DNA from: Kineosporiaceae bacterium
GTDB taxonomy: Bacteria; Actinomycetota; Actinomycetes; Actinomycetales; Kineosporiaceae
DNA: 64,000 nucleotides
Direction: 5' to 3'
NCBI GenBank assembly: GCA_016794595.1
Contig: JAEUJN010000022.1
Location: forward strand, 1 to 64,000
Of this stretch, positions 25,226-37,140 are shown piece by piece. The translations under genes and the position numbers were made by a program. Every line of letters starts with the position of its first letter. Position 1 is the stretch's first letter. A model generated the notes under the pieces. That model did no database searches. It was not told the origin of the DNA and saw only the letters and a list, made by a program, of their open reading frames with translations.

Positions 25226-26764
25226 TCAGGGCCAGGGCAGGCGCGCCGCCCGAGCCACCTGCAGCGCTCGGGTGAACACAGCGGCCAAGTTCTCCCCACC
25301 CCGGCCGTAGAGCGGGCCCATCCCGACCAGGCGCTGGGCGACGACCGACTGCGGCTCGGTGAACCGCAGCACCCCTGCCGCGCCGTGCCGCCGTCCCAGC
25401 CCCGAGGCCCGGCGACCCCCCATCGTCGTGGCGGGCGAGCCGAAGACCACCGAGTAGGTCTCGTTCACCGCCACTGTGCCGGTGGCGATCCGGCGCGCCA
25501 GCCGGGCTCCCCGCGCCGCCTCTCCGGTCCAGATCGAGGCGGTCAGGCCGTAGTCACCCGAGTTCATCACCGCCACCGCGGCCTCGTCGTCCGGCACCAC
25601 CTGCACCGAGATCACCGGACCGAAGGTCTCCTGGGCGGCACACAACGCTCCCGGCGGGACGTCGGCGAGCACCGTGGGCTCGTAGAACGTCGGGCCCAGG
25701 TCGGGGCGCGCGCGGCCACCGGCCAGCACCCGGGCACCGCGCTCCACCGCGTCGTCCACGTGGCGGGCAACCCGGGCCAGGTGTTCGGTGCTGATCAGGC
25801 AGCCGAGATCGGCGGAGTGGTCCAGCGCCGCCCCCAGCCGCAGCCGGCGCACCCGGCCGAGGAACCGATCGAGGAACGCCTCGGCGATGTCCGCGTGCAG
25901 CACCAGCCGCTCGGTCGAGACGCACAGCTGACCGGCGTTGGCGAAGCTGTCCCGGACGGCGGCCTCGGCCGCGCGGTCCAGAGGGGCGTCGGCGGAGACA
26001 TAGAGGGCGTTCTTGCCCCCCAGCTCGAGCGAGCACCCGATCAGGCGCCCTCCGGCGCGCTGGGCGACCTGGCGGCCGACCGCCGTGGAGCCGGTGAAGC
26101 AGACGTAGTCCACCGCGTCGACCAGGGCACCGCCGATGCCCGGGCCGTCCCCGGCCACCACCTGCAGCGCGCCGTCCGGCAGGCCGGCCTCGCGCAGCAG
26201 CTGCGCGGCCCACAGCGCGGTGAGGGTGGTCTTCTGGTCCGGCTTGACGATCACGGCGTTGCCGGCCAGCAGTGCCGGCAACACGTCGCCGATGCCCAGG
26301 CTGAGCGGGTAGTTCCACGGGGCGATCACGCCCACCACGCCGCGCGGGTGGTGGACCTCGCGCACCTGGGTCAGCCCCGGCACCAGTCCGGCGTGCCTGC
26401 CCTCGGCCAGCACACCCGGCCCCCGGCGGGCATACCAGCGGGCCACCAGGGCGACGTGCGCCACCTCGTCGAAGGCGTGCGTGCGGGCCTTGCCGGTCTC
26501 GAGCTGGATCAGGTCGAGCACCTCGCCCTGGCGGCGCAGCAGCAGATCGTGCAACCGCAGCAGGACGCCGGCCCGTTCGCGGACCGGGCGGGCCGCCCAG
26601 TCCCGCTGGGCCCCCTGGGCTCGGTCCACCGCCTGGACGACGTCCTGCGGGCTGCTGAGCGCGAGCTCGGCCAGCACCTGGCCGGTCCACGGCGCGTGGA
26701 TGACGACAGTGCCCGCGGCGCCCGAGGACGCCACGCCGCCGGCCAGCTCACGCCATCGCTGCAT
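25226..26764 (-). CDS. gabD2: Succinate-semialdehyde dehydrogenase (NAD(P)+), GabD2-like aldehyde dehydrogenase
   Basis: The 512-aa protein is a complete aldehyde dehydrogenase. It has Asn151 (PWNYP), cofactor Lys174 (VIVKPDQ), FTGSTAVG, general base Glu247 in LELGG and catalytic Cys281 in NAGQLCVSTER. The subgroup features (PWTGQVLAELALSS start, HHPRGVVGVIAPWNYP) are those of mycobacterial GabD2, which oxidises succinic semialdehyde to succinate in the GABA or 2-oxoglutarate bypass; substrate specificity is inferred. It is convergent with the chemoreceptor gene with no gap. Confidence 0.88.
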   Translation of the reverse strand: MQRWRELAGGVASSGAAGTVVIHAPWTGQVLAELALSSPQDVVQAVDRAQGAQRDWAARPVRERAGVLLRLHDLLLRRQGEVLDLIQLETGKARTHAFDEVAHVALVARWYARRGPGVLAEGRHAGLVPGLTQVREVHHPRGVVGVIAPWNYPLSLGIGDVLPALLAGNAVIVKPDQKTTLTALWAAQLLREAGLPDGALQVVAGDGPGIGGALVDAVDYVCFTGSTAVGRQVAQRAGGRLIGCSLELGGKNALYVSADAPLDRAAEAAVRDSFANAGQLCVSTERLVLHADIAEAFLDRFLGRVRRLRLGAALDHSADLGCLISTEHLARVARHVDDAVERGARVLAGGRARPDLGPTFYEPTVLADVPPGALCAAQETFGPVISVQVVPDDEAAVAVMNSGDYGLTASIWTGEAARGARLARRIATGTVAVNETYSVVFGSPATTMGGRRASGLGRRHGAAGVLRFTEPQSVVAQRLVGMGPLYGRGGENLAAVFTRALQVARAARLPWP

Positions 26765-26852
26765 CAGCGCAGGCTACGCCCGCGGAGCCGCTCACGGGCC
26801 TCAGGGATCAGTTCGGGACAGGCTCTGTTCGGGCCGGGCCAGTCCAGACCGG

Positions 26853-26884
26853 AGGATCAGTCCAGGTGGCAGGATCAGTCCAGG
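26853..26884. repeat. 14-bp direct repeat at a gene 3' end
   Basis: AGGATCAGTCCAGG occurs at 26853-26866 and 26871-26884, an 18-bp period. The second copy spans the stop region of the zinc-ribbon gene, so the last codons are duplicated downstream, as at guaA. Confidence 0.75.
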
Positions 26885-27228
26885 CCGGCGTCCAGCCGGT
26901 GGTGCAGGCCCACCGCCGCGGCCGCCGCGACGGCGGTCGCCGAGGTCAGCCAGTTGGCGAAGTCCAGGCACTCGTCCTCGGTCAGCTGCGGTCCGTGGTG
27001 CTGCTCGGCCGCCTCGGCCGGCATGTCCACCGGCACCGGGGTCACCCCACCCATCTTCAGCAACCGGATCACCTCGGCGCCGGCCGGCTTGCGCACCTCG
27101 TCGCCGCACTGCGGGCAGGTGAACGCGTACGACGACCGCTCCTTGACCGGGTGCACCGTCAGGCTCACCTGGTCTCGGGTCAGTTCGACGTCACCGCAGC
27201 ACGGACACGTCGCCTTGATGATCGTCAC
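26875..27228 (-). CDS. Zinc-ribbon protein, unknown function
   Basis: A 117-aa protein starting at GTG 27228 after GGGAGCTC. It has a four-Cys zinc ribbon (CPCC near residue 8 and CPQC near 37), a small alpha/beta part and an Ala-rich C-terminal helix. The longer upstream frame is a Gly/Pro-rich extension without homologous look. No family assignment is possible from sequence; the ribbon could bind nucleic acid or a partner protein. The gene stands between gabD2 and glpD on the same strand. Confidence 0.7.
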   Translation of the reverse strand: MTIIKATCPCCGDVELTRDQVSLTVHPVKERSSYAFTCPQCGDEVRKPAGAEVIRLLKMGGVTPVPVDMPAEAAEQHHGPQLTEDECLDFANWLTSATAVAAAAAVGLHHRLDAGLD

Positions 27229-27348
27229 GAGAGCTCCCAGGGGCCGGGTACCTGATCCGATTCCCCCTTCGGCAGGCCCCGCCGTGCCCTTGAGCAGCCC
27301 TCGGGGCAGCCCCCCCGACCGGCCCTGGACGGTCAACCGATCGGGCGA

Positions 27349-29082
27349 TCAGCCGACCGGGGCGATCTCCGGTGCACCCATCCGGACGGCGTCCGCCGTC
27401 TCGTCGTCGAGTTGGGCCTGGGAGGCGCGTTCGGCCTCCACCCGGGCGAGGTAGTGCCTGATCTCGCGGTCGGTCTGGTCCGTGCTCCACCCCAGGACGC
27501 CGGCCATCAGCCGGGCCGCGTGCGGCGCCGTGGACACCCCGCGGTCCCAGGTCTCGATCGAGATCCGGGTGCGCCGCGCCAGCACGTCGTCCAGGTGCCG
27601 CGCCCCCTCGTGTGAGGCGGCGTACACCACCTCGGCGGCCAGGTAGTCGTCGGCCCCGGGCAGCGGCTCGGCCAGCGCCGGATCGGCGGCGCAGATCGCC
27701 AGCACCTGGTCGACCATCGAGCCGTACCGCTGCAGCAGGTGCTCGATCCGGGCCACGTGCAGCCCGGTCCGGGCCGCGGTGCGGGCGCGGGCGTTCCAGG
27801 CGGCCCGGTAGCCCTCGGCGCCGAGCAGCGGCACCTCGTCGGTACAGCTGGCGGCCACCCGGAAGTCCAGGGCCCGGGCCACCTCGTCGACCGCGTCCTT
27901 GGCCATCACCCGGTAGGTGGTGTACTTGCCCCCGGCCACCACCACCAGGCCCGGGGTCGGGTGCGCCACGACGTGCTCGCGGGACAGCTTCGAGGTCTCG
28001 TCGCTCTCACCGCGCAGCAGCGGCCGCAGCCCGGCGTAGACCCCCTCGACGTCCTCGCGGGTCAGCGGGGTCGACAGCACGCTGTTGACGGTGGTGAGCA
28101 GGTAGTCGATGTCGCGCTTGGACGCCGCGGGGTGGGCCTTGTCCAGGTCCCAGTCGGTGTCGGTGGTGCCGACGATCCAGTGCCGCCCCCACGGGATGAC
28201 GAACAACACCGAGGTCTCGGTGCGCAGGATGATGCCGGTCGAGGAGAGGATCCGGTCGCGCGGCACCACCAGGTGGATCCCCTTGGAGGCCCGTACCTTG
28301 AACTGGCCCCGCTCGCCGACCATGGCCTGGGTCTCATCCGTCCACACCCCGGTTGCGTTGATCACCTGCTGGGCGTGCACCTCGAACTCGACGCCCCGCT
28401 CCAGGTCGCGCACCCGGGCACCGACGACGCGCTCCCCCTCGCGCAGGAAGCCCACCACCCGGGCCCGGTTGGCCACCTGCGCGCCGTAGGCGGCCGCCGT
28501 CCGGACGATGTTCATGGTGTGCCGGGCGTCGTCCAGTTGGGCGTCGTAGTACTGCACGGCGCCGACCAGGGCGTCCTTGCGCAGGCTCGGCGCCAGCCGC
28601 AGCGCCTGTGTGCGGGTGAGGTGCTTGTGCATCGGCAACCCGGCGGAGGCGTCCCCGGTGCGGGCCATGGCGTCGTACAGGGTCAGGCCGGCGGTGACGT
28701 AGGGCCGCTCCCAGCCGCGGTGCTTGAGCGGGTAGAGGAAGGGCACCGGCCGGGTCAGGTGCGGGGCCAGCCGGGTCAGGATCAGGCCGCGTTCCCGCAG
28801 TGCCTCGAGCACCAGGGCGAAGTCGAGCATCTCCAGGTAACGCAACCCGCCGTGGATCAGCTTGCTGGACCGGGACGACGTCCCGCTGGCCCAGTCGCGG
28901 GCCTCGACCAGGGCCACGCTCAGGCCGCGCGTCGTGGCGTCCAGGGCACACCCGGCCCCGACCACCCCGCCGCCGACCACGAGCACGTCGACGGTGCCGC
29001 GCTGCATGGCCGCCAGTGCCTCCGTGCGCTGGTCAGGTCCCAGGCGGCCGACCCCGGCCGGGTGGACGGCGGCGCTCATCAC
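27349..29082 (-). CDS. glpD: Glycerol-3-phosphate dehydrogenase, FAD-dependent, aerobic type
   Basis: A 577-aa flavoprotein with the N-terminal FAD-binding VLVVGGGVVGAG near residue 35, GTSSRSSKLIHGGLRYLE near 68, and GGKYTTYRVMA near 355, all GlpD signatures. A C-terminal helical cap domain follows. It oxidises glycerol 3-phosphate to dihydroxyacetone phosphate and passes electrons to quinone at the membrane. The ATG overlaps the guaB3 stop by 4 bp, an unexpected coupling of glycerol catabolism to purine metabolism. Confidence 0.96.
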   Translation of the reverse strand: MMSAAVHPAGVGRLGPDQRTEALAAMQRGTVDVLVVGGGVVGAGCALDATTRGLSVALVEARDWASGTSSRSSKLIHGGLRYLEMLDFALVLEALRERGLILTRLAPHLTRPVPFLYPLKHRGWERPYVTAGLTLYDAMARTGDASAGLPMHKHLTRTQALRLAPSLRKDALVGAVQYYDAQLDDARHTMNIVRTAAAYGAQVANRARVVGFLREGERVVGARVRDLERGVEFEVHAQQVINATGVWTDETQAMVGERGQFKVRASKGIHLVVPRDRILSSTGIILRTETSVLFVIPWGRHWIVGTTDTDWDLDKAHPAASKRDIDYLLTTVNSVLSTPLTREDVEGVYAGLRPLLRGESDETSKLSREHVVAHPTPGLVVVAGGKYTTYRVMAKDAVDEVARALDFRVAASCTDEVPLLGAEGYRAAWNARARTAARTGLHVARIEHLLQRYGSMVDQVLAICAADPALAEPLPGADDYLAAEVVYAASHEGARHLDDVLARRTRISIETWDRGVSTAPHAARLMAGVLGWSTDQTDREIRHYLARVEAERASQAQLDDETADAVRMGAPEIAPVG

Positions 29083-30209
29083 TCGCTCCCGCTCGGACGG
29101 TGATGGGACACGACGACCTCGACGCGCTGGAACTCCTTCAGATCGGAGTATCCCGTGGTGGCCATGGCCCGGCGCAGGGCCCCGACCAGGTTGGTGGTCC
29201 CGTCGGCCTGTTGCCCCGGGCCGAGCAGGATCTCGGCCAGCGACCCGACCGGCCGCACGGGCATCCGCTCCCCGCGGGGCACCTGGGCGTGATAGGCCTC
29301 CGGGCCCCAGTGGACGCCACGGCCCGGGGCATCGGTCGCCCGGGCGAGCGCCGTCCCCAGCATGACGGCGTCCGCCCCGCAGGCGACTGCCTTGACCATG
29401 TCACCGGAGCGGGCCATGCCGCCGTCGGCGATCACGTGCACGTAGCGCCCGCCGGACTCGTCCATGTAGTCGCGCCGGGCGGCGGCGACGTCGGCGATGG
29501 CGGTGGCCATCGGCGCGTGGATGCCCAGCGTGGTCCGGGTGGTGTGGGTGGCCCCTCCCCCGAACCCGACCAGGACGCCGGCCGCGCCGGTGCGCATCAG
29601 GTGCAGGGCCGCGGTGTACGTGGCGCAGCCGCCGACGATCACCGGGACGTCGAGTTCGTAGATGAACCGCTTGAGGTTCAGCGGTTCGGCGCGGCCGGAG
29701 ACGTGCTCGGCGCTCACGGTGGTGCCGCGGATCACGAACAGGTCGACCCCGGCGTCCACGACGTGCTTCCAGAACTGCTGGGTGCGCTGGGGGCTGAGCG
29801 CCCCGGCGACGGTGACCCCGGCCCGGCGGATCTCGGCCACCCGGGTAGTGATCAACTCAGGCTTGATCTCCTCGGTGTAGATCTCCTGCAGCCGCCGGGT
29901 GCTGCGCTCGGCGTCCAGGCCGGCGATCTCGGCCAGCAGGGGCTCCGGGTCCTCGTACCGGGTCCACAGCCCCTCGAGGTCGAGCACGCCCAGCCCACCG
30001 AGCTCCCCCAGGGCCACCGCCTGGGCGGGCGACATCACCGAGTCCATCGGGGCCGCCACCACCGGCAGCTCGAATCGGTAGGCGTCGATCTGCCAGGCGA
30101 CGCTGACCTCCTCGGGGTCGCGCGTGCGCCGGCTGGGCACGATGGCGACGTCGTCGAAGGTGTAGGCCCGCCGGCCACGCTTGCCGCGCCCGATCTCGAT
30201 TTCGTTCAC
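29079..30209 (-). CDS. guaB3: GuaB3-family IMP dehydrogenase-related protein (probable GMP reductase)
   Basis: The 376-aa (beta/alpha)8 protein opens with the GuaB3 signature IGRGKRGRRAYTFDDVAIVPSRRT broken here only by convention, and keeps APMDSVMSP and VIVGGCATY. It lacks CBS domains and the GSICTTR catalytic loop of GuaB, having RGTTVSAEH and GGGATHTTRTTLG instead. GuaB3 was long annotated as a second IMP dehydrogenase; work on cyanobacterial GuaB3 supports GMP reductase activity. In that role it would return GMP to IMP, opposite to GuaB and GuaA in this window. It is first in an operon with glpD and divergent from the PBP gene. Confidence 0.9.
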   Translation of the reverse strand: MNEIEIGRGKRGRRAYTFDDVAIVPSRRTRDPEEVSVAWQIDAYRFELPVVAAPMDSVMSPAQAVALGELGGLGVLDLEGLWTRYEDPEPLLAEIAGLDAERSTRRLQEIYTEEIKPELITTRVAEIRRAGVTVAGALSPQRTQQFWKHVVDAGVDLFVIRGTTVSAEHVSGRAEPLNLKRFIYELDVPVIVGGCATYTAALHLMRTGAAGVLVGFGGGATHTTRTTLGIHAPMATAIADVAAARRDYMDESGGRYVHVIADGGMARSGDMVKAVACGADAVMLGTALARATDAPGRGVHWGPEAYHAQVPRGERMPVRPVGSLAEILLGPGQQADGTTNLVGALRRAMATTGYSDLKEFQRVEVVVSHHRPSGSE

Positions 30210-30255
30210 CGCGTCAGGCTATCGGTGTGGCCGCGATCGGCGGTTGGATGAGGCG

Positions 30256-32271
30256 ATGCGTACTCCCGTGGTGATCGCCTCCGCCCTGGCCGTGCTGGTC
30301 GCCGGCGGCGCCGGCGCCGCCGTGGTGATCCACCTGCGCGAGGAGGCCGAGCAGGACCGCCGGGCGCGGGCGGCGATCACTGCCCTGGCCGACGGGTGGT
30401 CCCGCCGCGACCTGACCGGGGTCCCGTTCGCCGACCCGGACGCCGCGGCGTCCCTGGCACCGGCCACGACCGGGCTGCAGGCGAGCGCGGTCGAGGTCCG
30501 CCCCGGCAAGGTCACCCGGGACGGCGAGCTGGCGCGGGCCGACGTGGAGGTCTCCTGGACGCTGCCCGGCGGCCTCCGGTGGACCTACCCGGTGCCGGTC
30601 ACGGCCCGGCGCGCCGGCCAGGCATGGCTGCTCCAACCGCCCGAGCAGGGCAGCTACTGGCACCCCCAGCTGCCGGTCGGGGCGGCGATGTCGCTCACCC
30701 GCACCCCGGCCGAGCGCGGCGACCTGCTCGACCGCGCCGGCGAGGCGCTGATGCCGCAGGGCCGGGTGTACCCGGTGCAGCTCGACCCGGGGCGGGCCAC
30801 CGCGGACGTCGCCACCCGCCTGGAGCGGCTGGTCGGTGAGAAGGCCGGGGTGCTCGCCGGCAGGCTCGCCGCGGCGAAGCGGTCCGGCTCGAAGGCCCCC
30901 ATCGCCGTGATCACGTACCGCGAGCGCGACTTCCAGCGGTTGCGGGCCGACCTGGACGCGCTGCCCGGGGTGATCTACCCGGCGACCACCCAGCCCCTGG
31001 GGCCCACCCGGGAGTTCGGCCAGCCACTGCTCGGGTCCTTCGGGGAGGTCACGGCCGAGGTCGTGCAGTCCAGCGGCGGGCGGTACCAGGCCGGGGATCG
31101 CGCCGGGCTGAGCGGGCTGCAGGGCAGGTACGACGCCACTCTGGCCGGCACCCCGACCGTGCGCGTGGTGATCACCGGTGACCAGGCCTCCGCCCCCCTG
31201 TTCGAGCGCCCGGGGACGCCGGGCACGGACGTCGCCCTCACCCTGGACCCGCGGGTGCAGGCGGCGGCCGAGAAGGCGCTGGTGGGCACCGGGGAGGTTC
31301 CCTCGGCCCTGGTCGCCGTGGACGTGGCCACCGGTGAGGTGCTGGCCTCGGCGAACCGGCCGGCGTTCGGCTTCGACCGCGCGCTCACCGGTCGCTTCCC
31401 CCCGGGCTCCGCCTTCAAGATCGCCTCCACGTACGCCCTGCTGTCCACCGGACGGGTGGCGTTGACCACTCCGGTGAGCTGCCCGGCCCGCTTCGTCGTC
31501 GACGGGCGGGCGTTCCGCAACTTCGAGGGTGAGTCGCTGGGCTCGCCCACCTTCCGTCAGGACGTCCAGCACTCGTGCAACACCGCGTTCGTGCAGCTGG
31601 CCGCCCGGCTGGAGCCCGACGACCTCCAGCGGGCCGCGGCCGCACTCGGTGTCGGGGCCGGGTGGGGCCGCGAGCTCGGCGTCCCGAACGCGGTCGACGG
31701 ATCGGTGCCGGTGACCACCGGGGCCACCGACCAGGCCGCCGCCACCATCGGGCAGGGCCGGGTACTGGTGTCCCCGCTGGCGCTGGCGGTGATGTCCGGC
31801 TCGGTCGCCCGCGGCAGTTACGTTCCGCCGCGACTGCTCCGGACTGCGACGGCCGCGCCCGACTCGCCGGCCCCCTCCGATTCCCCCGCCGTGTCCGACG
31901 AAACCGCCGCGTCGTCAGCCGCGCCCTCGGCAGCACCCTCGTCAACGCCCTCGTCTGCACCCTCGGCTGCACCCACGGCACAGCCCGAACCGACACCCCT
32001 GGACGCGGACGCTGTGGCTGCCCTGCGCACCGTGCTGCGCGACGTGGTCACCGGCGGCACGGCGACGGTACTGGCGGACACCCCGGGAGGTCCGGTGTCG
32101 GGCAAGACCGGTACGGCGGAGTTCGGCAGCGCCACCCCACCCCGGACCCACGCCTGGTTCACCGGCTACCAGGGCAGCATCGCCTTTGCCGTGGTGGTCG
32201 AGGAGGGTCGCAGCGGCGGCTCGGTGGCCGCCCCGATCGCGAAGGCGTTCCTGACCGAGCTCGCCCGCTGA
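30256..32271 (+). CDS. Class B penicillin-binding protein, MecA-N type transpeptidase
   Basis: From the ATG at 30256 the protein is 671 aa. A signal anchor (residues 5-26) is followed by an NTF2-like MecA_N domain (about 30-145), a dimerisation region, and the transpeptidase domain with SxxK at Ser385-Lys388 (GSAFK), SxN at 440-442 (SCN) and KTG at 617-619. It cross-links peptidoglycan outside the membrane. It resembles the mycobacterial lipoprotein-type PBP Rv2864c in architecture, but I see no lipobox Cys. Residues 532-581 are a Pro/Ser/Ala stretch inserted in the catalytic domain between SxN and KTG, which is unusual. Confidence 0.92.
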   Translation: MRTPVVIASALAVLVAGGAGAAVVIHLREEAEQDRRARAAITALADGWSRRDLTGVPFADPDAAASLAPATTGLQASAVEVRPGKVTRDGELARADVEVSWTLPGGLRWTYPVPVTARRAGQAWLLQPPEQGSYWHPQLPVGAAMSLTRTPAERGDLLDRAGEALMPQGRVYPVQLDPGRATADVATRLERLVGEKAGVLAGRLAAAKRSGSKAPIAVITYRERDFQRLRADLDALPGVIYPATTQPLGPTREFGQPLLGSFGEVTAEVVQSSGGRYQAGDRAGLSGLQGRYDATLAGTPTVRVVITGDQASAPLFERPGTPGTDVALTLDPRVQAAAEKALVGTGEVPSALVAVDVATGEVLASANRPAFGFDRALTGRFPPGSAFKIASTYALLSTGRVALTTPVSCPARFVVDGRAFRNFEGESLGSPTFRQDVQHSCNTAFVQLAARLEPDDLQRAAAALGVGAGWGRELGVPNAVDGSVPVTTGATDQAAATIGQGRVLVSPLALAVMSGSVARGSYVPPRLLRTATAAPDSPAPSDSPAVSDETAASSAAPSAAPSSTPSSAPSAAPTAQPEPTPLDADAVAALRTVLRDVVTGGTATVLADTPGGPVSGKTGTAEFGSATPPRTHAWFTGYQGSIAFAVVVEEGRSGGSVAAPIAKAFLTELAR

Positions 32272-32283
32272 ACGCGACCGGGG

Positions 32284-32823
32284 TCAGCGCACCAGGTCGG
32301 GTGCCAGCACCACCGCGGTGAACCGCAGGAAGCGGCCGATCAGGCAGACGCCGGCGAACTCGACCAGGCTGATCCGGGTGGCGGCGGCCAGCACGCTGGT
32401 GGCCAGCAGCGGCGGGATGCCGGCCACCGCCGAGGCCGCCAACACCCCGAGGGCGCTGATCCGGCTGCGCCGCAACCCGTCCCACATCCGCCGGCTGAGC
32501 GCCGTCAGGGGGTTCGACCGGTGGACGATCGGGCCGTCACCGACCACCTCGCGCTGCGCTGCGGCCCGCCGCCGCGCCGTCCAGCGCTGCCAGCGACCCG
32601 CCACCGCCGGGGAACTCCCGGCGCGCCGGGAGGCGGTGAAGATCAGGCACTTGCCGGCCGCCTGCCCGAGCGCTGCTGCGCCCGCGATCACCGCCCACGG
32701 CCCGGTGGTGGTCGCCGCCACGCCCAGCACGTAGACCTCGATCGGCACCAGCGGCAGCAGGGCACTGACCACGCCCACCCCCAGCGTGCCACCGACCAGC
32801 AGCGCCAACTCGGTGATGCTCAC
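32284..32823 (-). CDS. VTT/DedA-like membrane protein
   Basis: A 179-aa protein with four to five hydrophobic segments and DedA/VTT-like features: GAAALGQAAGKCLIF near residue 48 and the re-entrant GIPPLLATSVLAAATRIS, then LVEFAGVCLIGRFLRF, near 135-170. DedA/VTT proteins move or flip lipids such as undecaprenyl phosphate or act in envelope homeostasis. This one is shorter than classical DedA (about 200-220 aa), so the name is tentative. It is convergent with the PBP gene and downstream of guaB on the same strand. Confidence 0.72.
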   Translation of the reverse strand: MSITELALLVGGTLGVGVVSALLPLVPIEVYVLGVAATTTGPWAVIAGAAALGQAAGKCLIFTASRRAGSSPAVAGRWQRWTARRRAAAQREVVGDGPIVHRSNPLTALSRRMWDGLRRSRISALGVLAASAVAGIPPLLATSVLAAATRISLVEFAGVCLIGRFLRFTAVVLAPDLVR

Positions 32824-32853
32824 GCGCCCCCGCTCTCAGCCCCCGCCACCGCC

Positions 32854-35674
<2,821 letters not shown>

Positions 35675-35678
<4 letters not shown>

Positions 35679-36262
35679 ATCGGGTGCCGATCCGCCTGCA
35701 GGGCGACCAGCGAACGCAGCTTGGCCAGCGCCCGGTGCTGAGCCACCCGGACCGCCCCCGGACTCATGTCCAGTGCACGGCCGGTGGCCTCGGCGGACAA
35801 TCCGACACCGACCCGGAGCACGAGCAGTTCACGCAGGGTCTCGGGGAGAGTCTCCAGCAGGTCACGGACCTGCTGGGCGTCGGCGTCCCGCAGCACCAAC
35901 TGCTCGGGGCCGTCGGTGAGGTCGATCACGTCCGGGATGTCCGCCTGGGCGAGGGCGTGCCGGTAGCTGAGCCGCTGGGCGTCGGCAACCTTGTTCGCCG
36001 CGATCCGGTAGACATAGGCCTCGAAGGGCTTGCCTTCGTCCACGTAGCGCGACAGAGCGGACAGCACGGCGATGCACACCTCCTGAGCCACATCGTCCGC
36101 CGTGACCCCGGCCGCCGGGTAGCGGGCCAGCCGGACACGGCAGTACCGGTGAACCATCGTGTGGACGGCGGCCAGGAGTGCCTCGGTGGCGCGGGGCTCG
36201 CGGGCGAGGGCGCCGGACAACATGGCCTGCAGGCCGTCCGTACCGCCATCCGCCCATGTCAT
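35675..36262 (-). CDS. sigD: RNA polymerase sigma factor SigD (ECF-type)
   Basis: From the ATG at 36262 the protein is 195 aa. Region 2 ([35 protein letters not shown]) and region 4 ([41 protein letters not shown]) are clear. The GTG at 36295 is an alternative start adding 11 residues; neither has a strong ribosome binding site. Place and sequence match SigD of mycobacteria and the SigD-like gene beside bldM in Streptomyces. It is coupled to rsdA and follows bldM by about 70 bp. Confidence 0.9.
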
Positions 36263-36332
36263 CGTATGACCGGGCAACGTCGTTACGTCGCTCACCTGCT
36301 GCCGCGTGGTCCTGCTCCCCGAGGTCACCCGA

Positions 36333-36947
36333 TCAGCGCACCAATCCCCACCTGAACCCGACGGCAACCGCCTGGGCGCGGTCGGCGGCGTCCAGCTTGC
36401 GGAACAGCCGGCGGGCATGGGTCTTGACCGTGTCCTCGGACAGGAACAGCTCCTTGCCGATCTCGGCATTGCTGCGGCCGCGGCTCATGCCGGTGAGGAC
36501 CTGCATCTCCCGCTCGGTCAGGGCCGGGGCGGCGGCAGAGGACTCCACCGAGCGCGGTGCCGGGATGGGACGGCGCCACACGGCATCGGACAATGCGTGC
36601 ACCACGGCAGCCGCCATCTCCTCCCTTGTTGCGTCCTTCACAACATACCCCCGAGCACCACTGGAGACGGCGCGCGCGACTCCCTCGGCATCTTCGGCCA
36701 CCGTCACCATCAGCACAAGAGCCTCGGGATGACGCGCGAGCAGGCGACGAGTGGCCTCCACCCCGCCGATACCGGGCATCCGGACGTCCATCAGGACCAG
36801 CGAGGGCCGTTCGACCGGCCAGCGGGTCAGAGCCTCCTCCCCGGACGAGGCGTCGACCACCCTCGTGATGCCCGGCACGCTCGCCAGCGTCCGGTGCAGG
36901 GTCTCGCGGACCAGCGCGGAATCGTCGCAGACCAGCACCGTTGCCAC
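36333..36947 (-). CDS. bldM: BldM-family orphan response regulator
   Basis: A 204-aa receiver plus LuxR-HTH protein. It has acidic pocket Asp8-Asp9, phosphorylatable Asp54 (LMDVRMPG), Thr82 and Lys104. The C-terminal half ([20 protein letters not shown], ending [11 protein letters not shown]) is nearly that of Streptomyces BldM, as I recall it, and the locus whiB-bldM-sigD-guaB is the same. No kinase gene is adjacent. BldM works as a homodimer and as a heterodimer with WhiI in Streptomyces development. The start is GTG at 36947. Whether this organism sporulates cannot be told from the window. Confidence 0.9.
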   Translation of the reverse strand: MATVLVCDDSALVRETLHRTLASVPGITRVVDASSGEEALTRWPVERPSLVLMDVRMPGIGGVEATRRLLARHPEALVLMVTVAEDAEGVARAVSSGARGYVVKDATREEMAAAVVHALSDAVWRRPIPAPRSVESSAAAPALTEREMQVLTGMSRGRSNAEIGKELFLSEDTVKTHARRLFRKLDAADRAQAVAVGFRWGLVR

Positions 36948-37000
36948 TGGTTCCCACCCTTTCCTCCCCGCTCGGCCGGGTGCCGAGGCGACCTGAGGGT

Positions 37001-37025
37001 GTTGTCGTCATCTCCGGGCGACAAC
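37001..37025. promoter_or_regulatory. Candidate operator dyad in the bldM-whiB3 divergent region
   Basis: GTTGTCG and CGACAAC form a perfect 7-bp inverted repeat with an 11-bp spacer. A direct repeat ACCTGAGG flanks it at 36991-36998 and 37024-37031. The dyad lies 54-78 bp before the bldM start, in the range of a promoter operator. Confidence 0.5.
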
Positions 37026-37068
37026 CTGAGGAAGCAGGCCCTGCCCGGAATCACTCCTCCGGTCGGCA

Positions 37069-37140
37069 CGTTTCATCCCGTGTCGAATGTGGGCACTGTG
37101 CGGGTGCTCCGTTCGTTCGACAGCCCGCCGGGGTGAAACG
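37069..37140. promoter_or_regulatory. Nested inverted repeats upstream of whiB3
   Basis: CGTTTCATCCCG (37069-37080) pairs with CGGGGTGAAACG (37129-37140) at 11 of 12, and TGTCGAA (37081-37087) pairs with TTCGACA (37116-37122) inside it. The structure ends 40 bp before the whiB3 start. It could be a folded mRNA leader or two nested operators. Confidence 0.5.

Noticed and set aside
27739-29103. Long frame antisense to glpD
   Set aside because: It contains only His/Gly/Gln/Asp/Val-rich repeats produced by the reverse complement of glpD codons.
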